Shown here one piece after another: positions 46,956 through 58,165 of a DNA stretch of 64,000 nt; the first letter of the stretch is position 1; every line of letters starts with the position of its first letter. A program made the position numbers and the translations under genes. This DNA comes from Paramecium octaurelia (taxonomy: Eukaryota; Ciliophora; Oligohymenophorea; Peniculida; Parameciidae). The DNA is taken from positions 128,648 through 192,647 of the forward strand of contig CAJJDP010000021.1 in NCBI GenBank assembly GCA_905182995.1, in the 5' to 3' direction. The notes beneath the pieces are model-generated. The model was not told the origin of the DNA. It was given only the letters and a program-made list of their open reading frames with translations, and made no database searches.

Positions 46956-49944
46956 TCAAAAATCTTCTATTATAATTTCCAAAATTTTGATAAAAAAAGG
47001 TAATTCGTCAATAACTTTAATTACTTAATAAATTACACATTATTTATCCGATATATTAACTATAATTTCTTATTCTGTAATTATCCTTTATTCGTATTTT
47101 ACATTATAAATTACAGTGTTGAAAGCCTACTAACAATTTAAAAAAAATGAATATAAGTAAGAATCTTATAGTTTATTGCTTTAAAATAAACTTTTAATTC
47201 TTCCTTTTGGAAGGCATTTTACATTAACTTAAATAGTCAAGAATTTAAATTTATTCTTAACTGAAAGTGTAAAATTACCTTAAGTATTTATTTATTAATC
47301 AACTTCTAATAGATTGATCTCAATAGGGATTCTATCATCTGACTATGGATCTTTAATTTAAATAGTTTAAATTTGTGATAAAAGAATAGGGGGAGCTATA
47401 CTGTTAGGTTAATATTAATACATTGAGTGCATAAATTCTTGAAAAGCACCCAACCACTTGAACAAACAGTGCATTATGTTTTTAAAGGACCAAGACATTC
47501 ATCGCAACCACTATAGCATTTTGCAATATATATATTAAATGCCCTTATTCCCCAATATTCACTTGCTCTTGATCCATTTACATTATTTGTCATAGTTATT
47601 TTACATTGTGAGGACTAATGAGATAAAGTAATTGCACTATTAAATGTTTTTACCAAACTCGAGAATCCACCACACATTAAGTAATAATCTGTAAATCTGT
47701 TATTAGTTTAATTATAAATTTAATCATCTACCAATAACTAAAAGGACTCGTAATTAGACTACCATCTATCAATTTACCAAATTTAGAAATTTATTGAGAT
47801 TTTATAATGAGGACTCAAGTTTTGTATAATTTTTTCTAATTTATCATATGAATGTAAATTAGGGTATCCTCCAACAAGATCAAAAATTACACATTTAGAC
47901 GTTGCAGGTTAGATATTATCATTTTTCACCCATCCATCTAATTTAATTGATTCATGCCACAGTGATAAAACACCTATCCATTAATAACAATTATTATAAT
48001 CATTGTCTGAACAATATAAACAACCAGAAGGACATCTTACTATTGACAATGTAAAATCTCTAATTCCCCAATATCCTTTTTAATTACCATAATAGGAGGA
48101 GTAATCTGAAGTCATTATGTAAGTTAACGATTCTGAATTATGATTCATTCTAATTGTAATTTGTTGAAATTCCGAATCCATTACATTTGAATAACTGTAT
48201 GGATGACAATCTTTTGACTGTTCCAGATATTTAAAATAAGCTTAGTCTATCCACAAATAATAAGATTTTGAGTCTAATGTAATACCGTCGACAATAATGA
48301 CAACTTCATAACTAGGTTAGTGAANCTTAATAAATTACACATTATTTATCCGATATATTAACTATAATTTCTTATTCTGTAATTATCCTTTATTCGTATT
48401 TTACATTATAAATTACAGTGTTGAAAGCCTACTAACAATTTAAAAAAAATGAATATAAGTAAGAATCTTATAGTTTATTGCTTTAAAATAAACTTTTAAT
48501 TCTTCCTTTTGGAAGGCATTTTACATTAACTTAAATAGTCAAGAATTTAAATTTATTCTTAACTGAAAGTGTAAAATTACCTTAAGTATTTATTTATTAA
48601 TCAACTTCTAATAGATTGATCTCAATAGGGATTCTATCATCTGACTATGGATCTTTAATTTAAATAGTTTAAATTTGTGATAAAAGAATAGGGGGAGCTA
48701 TACTGTTAGGTTAATATTAATACATTGAGTGCATAAATTCTTGAAAAGCACCCAACCACTTGAACAAACAGTGCATTATGTTTTTAAAGGACCAAGACAT
48801 TCATCGCAACCACTATAGCATTTTGCAATATATATATTAAATGCCCTTATTCCCCAATATTCACTTGCTCTTGATCCATTTACATTATTTGTCATAGTTA
48901 TTTTACATTGTGAGGACTAATGAGATAAAGTAATTGCACTATTAAATGTTTTTACCAAACTCGAGAATCCACCACACATTAAGTAATAATCTGTAAATCT
49001 GTTATTAGTTTAATTATAAATTTAATCATCTACCAATAACTAAAAGGACTCGTAATTAGACTACCATCTATCAATTTACCAAATTTAGAAATTTATTGAG
49101 ATTTTATAATGAGGACTCAAGTTTTGTATAATTTTTTCTAATTTATCATATGAATGTAAATTAGGGTATCCTCCAACAAGATCAAAAATTACACATTTAG
49201 ACGTTGCAGGTTAGATATTATCATTTTTCACCCATCCATCTAATTTAATTGATTCATGCCACAGTGATAAAACACCTATCCATTAATAACAATTATTATA
49301 ATCATTGTCTGAACAATATAAACAACCAGAAGGACATCTTACTATTGACAATGTAAAATCTCTAATTCCCCAATATCCTTTTTAATTACCATAATAGGAG
49401 GAGTAATCTGAAGTCATTATGTAAGTTAACGATTCTGAATTATGATTCATTCTAATTGTAATTTGTTGAAATTCCGAATCCATTACATTTGAATAACTGT
49501 ATGGATGACAATCTTTTGACTGTTCCAGATATTTAAAATAAGCTTAGTCTATCCACAAATAATAAGATTTTGAGTCTAATGTAATACCGTCGACAATAAT
49601 GACAACTTCATAACTAGGTTAGTGAATTCTACGTTTTATATAAGAATTACTTCCATAATTCTAAAGTAACTTCGACTTAATAATGAGGAGGTAAGGAAAA
49701 GAGCTTGGATAATATTGTATCAGCTCCAAATGCGTATTCTCCTCCAAACAATCGAATATTCTAGCAATTTGAAAATAAATTTCCAAAATAATTATTACTT
49801 ACAATCCAGCCTAAATAATTTAATATATAAATAACCCGATGCATCCATTGTGTTAGTATCTTGAAAGCTTTGGTATATAATATCCCATTGTTCTTATGTG
49901 TTAGCTAAACATAATATCATAAACATCAATATATTTAGTTTCAT
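46956..49944 (-). CDS. Secreted two-module Cys-rich protein, copy C (assembly-inflated)
   Basis: From ATG at 49944 to TGA at 46956, but 48326-49626 repeats 47024-48324 exactly. Counting that 1301-bp unit once, the gene is 1687 bp with three introns (25, 22 and 26 nt) and encodes about 537 aa; the length then divides by three. It has a signal peptide (KLNILMFMILCLANT), both modules (CPSGCLYC; CYSGCDECLGPLKT) and a C-terminal part ending EIIIEDF. The intron before the first CPSGC cluster found in other copies is absent here. The frame is intact at the place where copy B is broken, so C may be the functional partner of that pair. Confidence 0.75.
47024..48324. repeat. Exact direct duplication flanking single N at 48325, unit 1
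   Basis: 1301 bp repeated exactly at 48326-49626, inside copy C. Probable unmerged contig overlap. Confidence 0.85.
48326..49626. repeat. Exact direct duplication flanking single N at 48325, unit 2
   Basis: Identical to 47024-48324. Reading copy C through both units gives a nonsensical double gene. Confidence 0.85.
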
Positions 49945-50289
49945 TAAATTTAATAAAATTATCAATATTAATTTGTTGCTTCCAAATTTTTTCTGGTTTA
50001 AATCAAATTATTTAGAAAGATTCTTTATATACAATATTAGTGATATAAAAAATAATATCACAAATTTTTATTTATTTACTTAGTTGATAACATCTTTTTT
50101 TGATTGAAAATTATAATCACTTAGTTAATTTGTTATTGCTATAAATGAAAGTTGGGATATTTATTTATTTTATTTTAACTCCAAACAGTTAATATCCCAT
50201 ATTAATTAACAATTCTATTTACCTAAGTGTTCATATCTAAATAAGTCCAACTGGAAATCTTTTAAAAATCTTTTTTCCTCCACTTACCT
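49945..50289. other. Upstream region of copy C
   Basis: AT-rich. It shares short matches with the upstream regions of D and E (for example a TTTATTTTTTATATCAC-like stretch around 50040 on the minus strand), as expected for a duplicated promoter. No gene seen. Confidence 0.4.
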
Positions 50290-50700
50290 GTTGATCCATA
50301 TTTTCGGTGTGACAATAAGGGGTACCATTATTATCGAGAGTTTCACCCATTTAAGATTTACATCAACATTCAATCCTTTGTCCACCATCTTAATCCTGAG
50401 GACTACTCTCATTCCATATAACTTTTCCTTCCTCTCTTGCCAACAGTTCTTCAGTCTTCTATGGGCTAAGTCATACTCTCCTTGTTTTAGTTCGGAACCA
50501 CCAATGAATAATACTTTTAAAATAGGGCCTCATCCTTCCTTTGTCTAAAAATGCCCTGATTAAAGATTCAGCTGCTAGGGAGTCTTTATAGCTACTACTC
50601 CCAGGTGATGTTGAATGTCAAGACCCTTAAGAAGCTCTGTTCCCCTTGGAATCTGAATTGTATCTTCTTGACATTTTATTTTTTATACCTGACATATTCT
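50290..50700 (-). pseudogene. Decayed gene fragment with higher GC
   Basis: The minus strand reads SRRYNSDSKGNRASQG, then after a TGA HSTSPGSSSYKDSLAAESLI, and in neighbouring frames KTEELLAREEGKVIWNESSP and MGETLDNNGTPYCHTENMDQ. The coding texture and raised GC are clear, but TGA codons and frame changes break it and no set of ordinary introns repairs it. Identity unknown. Confidence 0.45.
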
Positions 50701-50873
50701 AATTGTACTTTTTTGTATTTTATAATTGGTAAGCATCACATGCCATATGGATGGTCAAAAGTTACAAATTTTTGTTTTTGTTAAAACGAGAAATGTATTT
50801 TAATTCCTTTATATTTATTCTTTCTCGCCCTTAAATTCTTTCTTCCACCCTAATCTTAAGACTCTTTTTTTGA

Positions 50874-51668
50874 TATCTTATAATCTTATATTCCTATTCT
50901 GTATATTATCTAGTAACTAAAAAATAGTATATCAATCTTGAAATTAAAGAGGAATCTTTCTTTAGTTCCAGGGAATATATTTCTGGAAGGATTGAAAGGT
51001 TTTGGGGAATTGTATAGATGTCATAACTACCTCTAATTTTTATAAAACTGAATTGCATATTTCTGAAAAAATCTAATAGATCAACAGAGGCTAGCTACAA
51101 GAATGAAAGATAATCCATTTTATATGAGGTCAAACACAATTTGATAACTAAAAACGACTTTATCCATTTGCCAAATTGCCTAAAAGACTTGAAGGGACAG
51201 ATTGATGGTTTGTTTGCAGCAATAGATTTTTAATGGAATTGGAAGTTAGAAAAGGCACTTTATTTTGGAAGAAGATTGACAATGGTAAAGGAGATGAGAT
51301 ATGGAAGAGTATTATCTAAGAATTGGAACTATTCTTATGTTGAGACGGCTTCGGTCACCTAAGACTAAGCATAGATGACATTATTACCTGCCCCATTGCT
51401 CTATTAGTTTTATTTGGAGCGATATATTCAAACACTCGGGTCCGTTAAGTATAGACCTCGATCTTCCCAAAGGTCGTCCATAATGATACATATTCAACAT
51501 CAATATTATTATTATGTCAGGTATTACTGCAAATCATAAAATCTCTTAGGTTAAACCCATTCTTATTTGAAATATCTCATCCATTAAAAGCTAGAGTCTC
51601 GAAATTGTAAATTTGCAATTGATATTCTTAAATTTGATGAATACATTTTAAGGCTAATCTAATTTTGA
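50874..51668 (+). other. 264-codon open frame without clear start; possible gene or relic
   Basis: No TGA for 264 codons, in DNA with more G and C than its surroundings. It reads LVTKKQYINLEIKEESFFSS, REYISGRIERFWGIV, HLPNCLKDLKGQIDGLFAAI and LPAPLLYQFYLERYIQTLGS. The first in-frame ATG is internal (51018), which would give 216 aa. An exon of a longer gene whose 5' part has decayed is another reading. No known family is recognised, and no frame on the other strand competes. Confidence 0.5.
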
Positions 51669-52213
51669 CAATTTTTCCTCAGAAAGAGCGATAATACGGA
51701 ATAAAAAATAAATTTAAAGATAAGTCGAGATAAGATAGATATATAAAAACCTTCTTAGTCAATACCCATTTATTATCATACAATACTATCTGAATCAACA
51801 ACTTTTAAAGAAAACAAGTAACATCCACCTAGTTTCTAGAACTGATTGCTTGATATTGCACCAATTCGAGATTAAATTTTATTTAAAACTCTATCTGATC
51901 TATGTTTTATAATCAATTAAACATAAAATTATAAAATTATCAACAGAAAAAAAATAGAATAGTTTACTGGAAAAATTTTAGATACTAGACTAAGTTGTTT
52001 TATAAATTTACAAAATTTAGATGTTAGTAGAATAACCAAATAATAATCTAAAAAGGAAGAAAGTAATGGCAAAGTAACAGATTACTTTTTTTAAATAGGA
52101 AAATTTTTGCAAAATTTTAGTAAAATTAATGTTTTGCAAAAATTTCTATAGCTTGCTCTAAATTTTGGTTAATTGAAATTATATATTAAAATATAAATAT
52201 ATAATTTATTGAT
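51669..52213. other. 3' flank of copy D, part of inverted repeat
   Basis: No gene. Around 51750-52100 the sequence matches the reverse complement of about 57570-57930 downstream of copy E, as part of the D/E inverted repeat. Confidence 0.55.
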
Positions 52214-54150
52214 TCAAACATTCTTCTATAAAATTTCCAATAATTTAATTTGAAACAATTCTGGACCAACATTTACTACTTGATATATTGAACATTCTGT
52301 ATCAGATGTATTTATTATCAGTTTTTAATTTGTAACTGTCATTTATTGAAATCTAGCATTATAGATTATAGAATTGATGGCTCCATAACAATAATGTTAA
52401 AACTAATATTAATTTTAAGATTAGCATTCGATACACTTTATAAAATAGCTTTACATTTTTTTATTTGGATAACATTTTGCATAAACTCTAATATTCAATA
52501 TTGATAAATTATTATTAATTGTATATGTGAATGATCCTTAAGTAACTATTTATTAATTAGTTTCTAATAGATTGATTTCCATAGGAATCCTTTCATTTGA
52601 CCTTGGATCTTTAATTTAAGTAATTCTGATGGTTATACCCAACATAGGAGATGCTTATAATACATTTAATGAATACGAAAAATGCATAAATTATTGTAAA
52701 AGACCCATCCACTTAAACAAGCAGTACAATCAGTTTTTAAAAGACTTCGGCATTGATCACAACCATCATAACAGTGTTTTGCTATATAAAGATTAAATGA
52801 TCTTATTCCCCAATATGCATTTGTAGTTGCTGGATTATGATTAGTTCTCATAGTTATTTTACATGATGATGATGAATGAGATAGATTAACTGCAATATTA
52901 AATATTTTTTCTAATCCAGTGGATCCACAAATGGAATAAAAACCTGCAGTTCCTAAAACAGTTTAATATTAAATTTAATCATCTACCAATAACTCAAAGT
53001 TTTCATTATTCCATGTATCAATTTTCCACAGTTATACATTTATTTAAATTTGATAATGAAAACTCAAATTTTATATAATTTTTTCTAATTTATCATTTGG
53101 TGCTAAATTTAGATATCCTCCAACAAGGTCAAAACTTACACATTTATATGTTTCAGGTTAAACATTATCATTTTTCATCCATCCATCAAATTCAATTGAT
53201 TCATGCCACAATGATGAAATAATAAACCAAAAATTACAATTATTATATTCATTGTCTGAACAAAATAAACAACCCGAAGGACATTTTACAATTGACAAAG
53301 TAAAATCTCTAAATCCCCAACTTTCCTTTGATATTAATTATATTTTACTGAATTGGGTTGCTCATCCAGATTTGTAGTCAGCATTAGCATTAATGATTCA
53401 GAATAATGATTCGTTATAATTGTAACAGGTTCACTTTTCTCATTCCTACCTTCTGCAGTCGATCCACATAGTTAAACCCCATCAGTATAATAGAATTTTC
53501 TTGACCATAACACATCATCCACAATAACATAGGCATATTCCTTATTCCAACTATCCACTCTAATATTTTATATAAGAAATACTTCCAGAATTCTAAAGAA
53601 ACATTTATTTTATAATGAGGAGGTAAGGAAAAGTGCTTCGATACTGTTGTATTAGTTCCAAATACGTTATATCCTCCAAACAATCGAATACCATCGCAAG
53701 TGTAAAATGATTTTCCAAAATAATTATTACTTACAATCCAGCCTAAATAATTTAATATAAAAATAACCAGATGCATCCATTGTGTTAGTATCTTGAAAGC
53801 TTTGGTATATAGTATCCCATTGTTCTTATGTGTTAGCTAAACATAATATGATTAAAATAAATATCTTATGTTTCATCTATTTTAATATAATTATCACATG
53901 CTAATTTACTGCTACCCAAATTTTTATTTTTTAATCTAATAATCTAGGAAGACTCTTTATTGATAATTTTATTGATATAACAAAATATCATAAGAGTGTT
54001 TTTACTTTCATTATGGATTTATAAAGAATATTGGTTAATTAAATGTAGATGATTGAAATTATAAATAAAATAAGTATTATAAATAGCTCTAAACACAATT
54101 AATTATATTCTAAATTATATTTTGATAGTATTAGTTAAATCCATTTTTGG
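51750..54150 (-). repeat. D/E inverted repeat, left arm
   Basis: Includes the 3' flank, coding region and upstream region of copy D. It pairs with 55600-57990 (copy E) as an imperfect palindrome centred near 54.85 kb. Upstream of D, the stretch around 54020-54110 (TAGCTCTAAACACAATTAAT) has its reverse complement around 55620-55660. Arm limits are approximate. Confidence 0.7.
52214..53876 (-). CDS. Secreted two-module Cys-rich protein, copy D
   Basis: About 522 aa after four introns (25, 23, 23 and 23 nt) at the same places as in A; the spliced length divides by three. Signal peptide MKHKIFILIILCLANT, module 1 with SLEFWK, DSWNKEYAYVIVDD and CPSGCLFC, module 2 with QLWKIDTWNNENFELLVDD, YWGIRSFNLYIAKHC and CYDGCDQC...CTACLSGWVFY. 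The C-terminal third is nearly identical to copy A, much more so than the N-terminal modules. It lies head to head with copy E. Probably a functional secreted or surface protein; function unknown. Confidence 0.82.
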
Positions 54151-54154
54151 AATT

Positions 54155-54370
54155 TCAATAAAAAAAGATTAAAAGCATAACAGTTAATTGATCTTTTTAC
54201 CTTTGATTTATTTTTAGTCCTGGAGCCTTATTAACTAAACTTATTCCATAACCAAACTGAGTTGTGAATAATGTGTTTATATCATAAAAATGAGCTTCAT
54301 ACATCTTTAGATTTTTTAAGAATTCTAAATTGAAACCAGTAACAAAGTCAATTTGACTGTTTGGCCTTTT
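54155..54370 (-). pseudogene. Coding-like relic, about 70 codons
   Basis: A TGA-free minus-strand frame reads DFVTGFNLEFLKNLKMYEAH, then FYDINTLFTTQFGYGISLVN and KAPGLKIN. The texture is that of a folded protein, but there is a TGA immediately upstream and no start codon. It is not part of the Cys-rich family. Identity unknown. Confidence 0.4.
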
Positions 54371-54659
54371 TCAATTTGTGTAGAACAAATAAAGATAACT
54401 AAGAAGATTTAATTAACTTCAACTAAACTACATTTATTAATACCACCAATTCCAATATTCAAATTTAAAATTGATACAGAATTTTACTTCCAGCAAATAA
54501 AATGAAAAATGAAGTTTATTTAAAGTAATTAAAGATACACAAATTATATACATAACTATAGAAATTTTTCTTGAAAATATATATTTAATGAGTTGACGTT
54601 TATTAATTATGGAAGTTAAATAGAAATTGATAAAAAATTAGATTTTAATTATTAGAAAA

Positions 54660-55500
54660 CTAAATTAATAACGATGGTTAGGGAGAAGTAGAAGGTAAGA
54701 GAGAAGAAAATTCTTTGAGCCAAAGGAAAATGAGAAGGTTGAGAGTATTGATGATCATAAATTAAGGAGAGACTCTTTGGAATAAAAAAGAATAAAGCAG
54801 TGAATTAATTTGATTAAACATGAACAATGAATAATAATTGAAATTACAAAGCGTGTAACTCATTTTTATGTTTTAACCTCTATACTATTTTAAGTAATAA
54901 ACTTTATCAACTAATTAAATCGGTTGAATGAGATTAATAGTCTATTAAATTAAGTATTTTGAAGAATTCACTAATTGTTTACAGAAGAAATATTAAACAA
55001 TTTTCTGAAAAATCAATTAGAAGAAAAAAATGTACATAACAATTTGCAAAAAATAATAAAATGGCATCGAGATGTGATAAGCTTAAAAGAAAGAGAAAAA
55101 AAATTTGGATATTGTCTTTATAATCTTAATATATAGGTAACAGCATTAGTTAAAAAAGAAGAATTTTATAACTTTTTATATCAGAGAACTTAATCGAATT
55201 ATTAAAAATGATAAACACAAAAACCAAACGCTCTATTAATGATTATATAATATTTTAATTATTCATTAAATTAGTATGAGAAACCATCATAATAACAAAA
55301 CACAAAGCTATATATATATATTGAGTTAAAGGAAAATACCTTACAAACCACCCATCTACTCTGTAAATATACTGAAAAATATCTAAGAAATTATGAAGCT
55401 CGTCAATATGATAATATGATAGAAGCACATTATTGACAATTTTATTTAGCTTGCGGATTATGTTTAGATGATAACCTCCAAGCCCAAAATTAAATCAAAG
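54660..55500 (+). pseudogene. Relic of the same lost gene as at 15620-16109
   Basis: Contains ESIDDHKLRRDSLEQKR, matching RSIDDHAQRRVSLEQKEN near copy A, and further downstream matches to the LCL-type block near 55450. Many frame breaks. This shows that copy A and the D/E pair were duplicated together with a neighbouring gene. Confidence 0.45.
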
Positions 55501-55599
55501 ATAAAAAGTTCTTTTAATCATTATGATCTTATACTATTTGCAATAAATTTTTTGACTCAATATGAAATAAATAAATCTCCTAAAATTCATTTTGTTAAT

Positions 55600-57990
55600 A
55601 CTATCAAAATAGAATCTAGAATATAATTAATTGTGTTTAGAGCTATTATTAATATTTAATTGATTTATATTTCTTTCAAAATACATTTAATTAACCAATA
55701 TTCTTTATAGATTGATATTTTTTTATATCATTAAAATGAAGAATACAAAGTCTTCCTAAATTATTGGATTTTAACCAAAATAACAACTTGGGAAGTAGAA
55801 ATTAAAATGTGATAATTATATTAAAATAGATGAAAAATAAGATATTTATTTTAATCATATTATGTTTAGCTAACACATAAGAACAATGGGATATTATATA
55901 AAAAAGCCTTCAAGATACTAACACAATGGATGCATCTGGTTATTTATATATTAAATTATTTAGGCTGGTTTGTAAGGAATAATTAAAATGGATGGTTTTT
56001 TTCTACTTGCGATGGTTTTACATTGTTGGGAGGATATAACATATTTGGAACTAGGTCAATAGTATCGAAGCACTTTTCCTTACTTCCTCATTATAAAGTT
56101 AAAGTTACTTTAGAATTCTGGAAGTATTTCTTATCTAAAAAATTAGAATAGATAGTTGGGATGATGAAGATTTCTATATAATTGTAGATGGTACATTACA
56201 ATCAAAAAAATATTTTCCATCTTAAGGGATCCAATTATGCGGAGATTATTGGAAAAACGAATGGAAAGAGGTAGTTGAACCTATTACAATTATAATGAAC
56301 CATAATTCAGAATCATTAATTATTATTATAACTTCTAATCTTAATGAATCTCCTAGAAATGTAAAATATAATTAATTTTAAAGGAAAGTTGGGGAATTAG
56401 AGATTTTACATTGTCAATACTAAGATGTCCTTCTGGCTGTTTATATTGCTCAGACAATAATTATAATAATTGTTATTAATGGGTTGGTTTTTAATCATTT
56501 TGGCATGAATCAATTATAACTGATGGATGGATGAAAAATGATAATATCAAACCTGCAACGTCTTATTGTGTAAGTTTTGATCTTGTTGGAGGATTTCTCA
56601 ATTTAGCACCTAATGATAAATTAGAAAAAATTATACAAAACTTGGGTTTTCATTATCAAATTTAAATAAATGTATAACTGTGGAAAATTGATACTTGGAA
56701 TAATGAAAATTTTGAGTTATTGGTAGATGATTAAATTTATTATTAAACTGTTTTAGAAACTACAGGCTTTTATTCTATCTGTGGATCCACTGGATTAGAA
56801 AAAATATTTAATATTGCAGTTACTCTATCTCATTCTTCATCATCATGTAAAATAACTATGAGAACCAATCATAATCCAGCAACTACAGATGCATATTGGG
56901 GAATAAGAGCATTAAATATATATATTGCAAACAACTGTTATGATGGTTGTGATCTATGTCTAGGTCCTTTAAAAACAGATTGTACTGCTTGTTCAAGAGG
57001 ATGGGTTTTTTATAATAATTTATGCATTAATTGTATTCATATATCCTAGTAATAGTCCCATTTATTCTTTTATCATAAATTTAAATTAATCAAATTAAAG
57101 ATCCAAAGTCAGATGAAAGAATTCCTATGGAGATAAATCTATTAGAAGTTAATTAGTAAATAGTAACTTAAGGAACCTTCACATAGACAATTAATAATAA
57201 TTTATAAATATTGACTATCCTAGTTTATGCAAAATGCTTTCCAAATAAAAAAATGAATAGCTATTTTATAAAGTGCCTCTAATGTTAATCTTAAAATTAG
57301 AAATACTTTCGCATTATTGCTATCCGACTATCAATTCTATTCTTTATAATGTCAGATTCCAATTGTCAGAATAAGAATTGATAATTAACACATCTAATAC
57401 AGAATGTTCAATTTATTAAGTAGTAGACGTTGGAGGTGAATTGATTCAAATAAAAATATTAGAAATTTTATAGCAAGATGTTTGAATATTCAAATTATAT
57501 ATATTTCAGTCTAAAGATGCTTAAGAGCAACGTTATTTAAATTTTGCAAATCTAATTCCCTTGAATTTTTCTAAATTTTTCCAAATTCAGAAAAGTAAAC
57601 TGTTACTTTGCGATTATTTCTTCTTTCTAAGATTAGTTTTTAGATAATTCTACTAACATGTAAATTTATTAAAAGCTTAGTTTAGAATGTAAAACGTTTT
57701 TACAGTAAAACTATTCTATCTCTTAGCTGCCGATATTCTTATAATTTTATGTTAAATTAATTAAAAACAATGACCAGATTGAGTTTTATATGAAATTTAA
57801 TCCGGATTGTTGCGTTATCGATTTAGCCACCAATCAGTTCTAGAATCTATGTCAATCTAACTTTTTCTCTTTAAAAGTTGTTAGTTCAGATAATCTTTAT
57901 GTTTATGCAAATGGGTATTGACTAATAAAGTTTTTTATAAAGCTGACTTATCTAATCTTTAAATTTTATCTTTTATTCCCATTTATTGTT
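55600..57990 (+). repeat. D/E inverted repeat, right arm
   Basis: Partner of 51750-54150. It contains copy E, its upstream region and its 3' flank to about 57.99 kb. Confidence 0.7.
55830..57485 (+). pseudogene. Secreted two-module Cys-rich protein, copy E (1-nt deletion in C-terminal part)
   Basis: Signal peptide MKNKIFILIILCLANT and both modules are intact with four introns (25, 23, 23 and 23 nt). Near 57295-57310 the copy has 14 nt where F has 15 (between TCTTAAAAT and CATTATTGC), shifting the frame so that translation stops at 57379-57381, some 35 codons before the family stop at 57485. The spliced length is one short of a multiple of three, as expected. The missing part holds several conserved Cys. 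It may be a recent pseudogene, a shortened functional protein, or a sequencing error in an A/T run. Confidence 0.65.
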
Positions 57991-58165
57991 AGTTATGAGG
58001 GAAAATTTGGCAAAATTAAACTAGCGTTAATATGTATCCATTATTGAATTTAAGAATATAATATATAAGTAATTTAAAATATTCATAGTCTAAATAAAAA
58101 GCATAAAAACTATAGATCTATATAAAATATAGATATTTTTTAAAGTTTTAATAATATTAAAATTA
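57486..58165. other. Intergenic region between copies E and F
   Basis: About 680 bp. The first 500 bp are the end of the D/E inverted repeat and the last 150 bp the promoter of F. No gene seen. Confidence 0.5.

Larger units (their letters stand above)
53877..55829. other. Head-to-head spacer between copies D and E
   Basis: About 1.95 kb forming the centre of the D/E inverted repeat. It carries both promoters and two relics listed separately (54155-54370 and 54660-55500). No intact gene. Confidence 0.5.

Noticed and set aside
51300-51500. Possible structured RNA gene in the GC-rich patch
   Set aside because: No tRNA, 5S, SRP or snRNA consensus could be found, and the patch lies within a 264-codon open frame that explains the composition.
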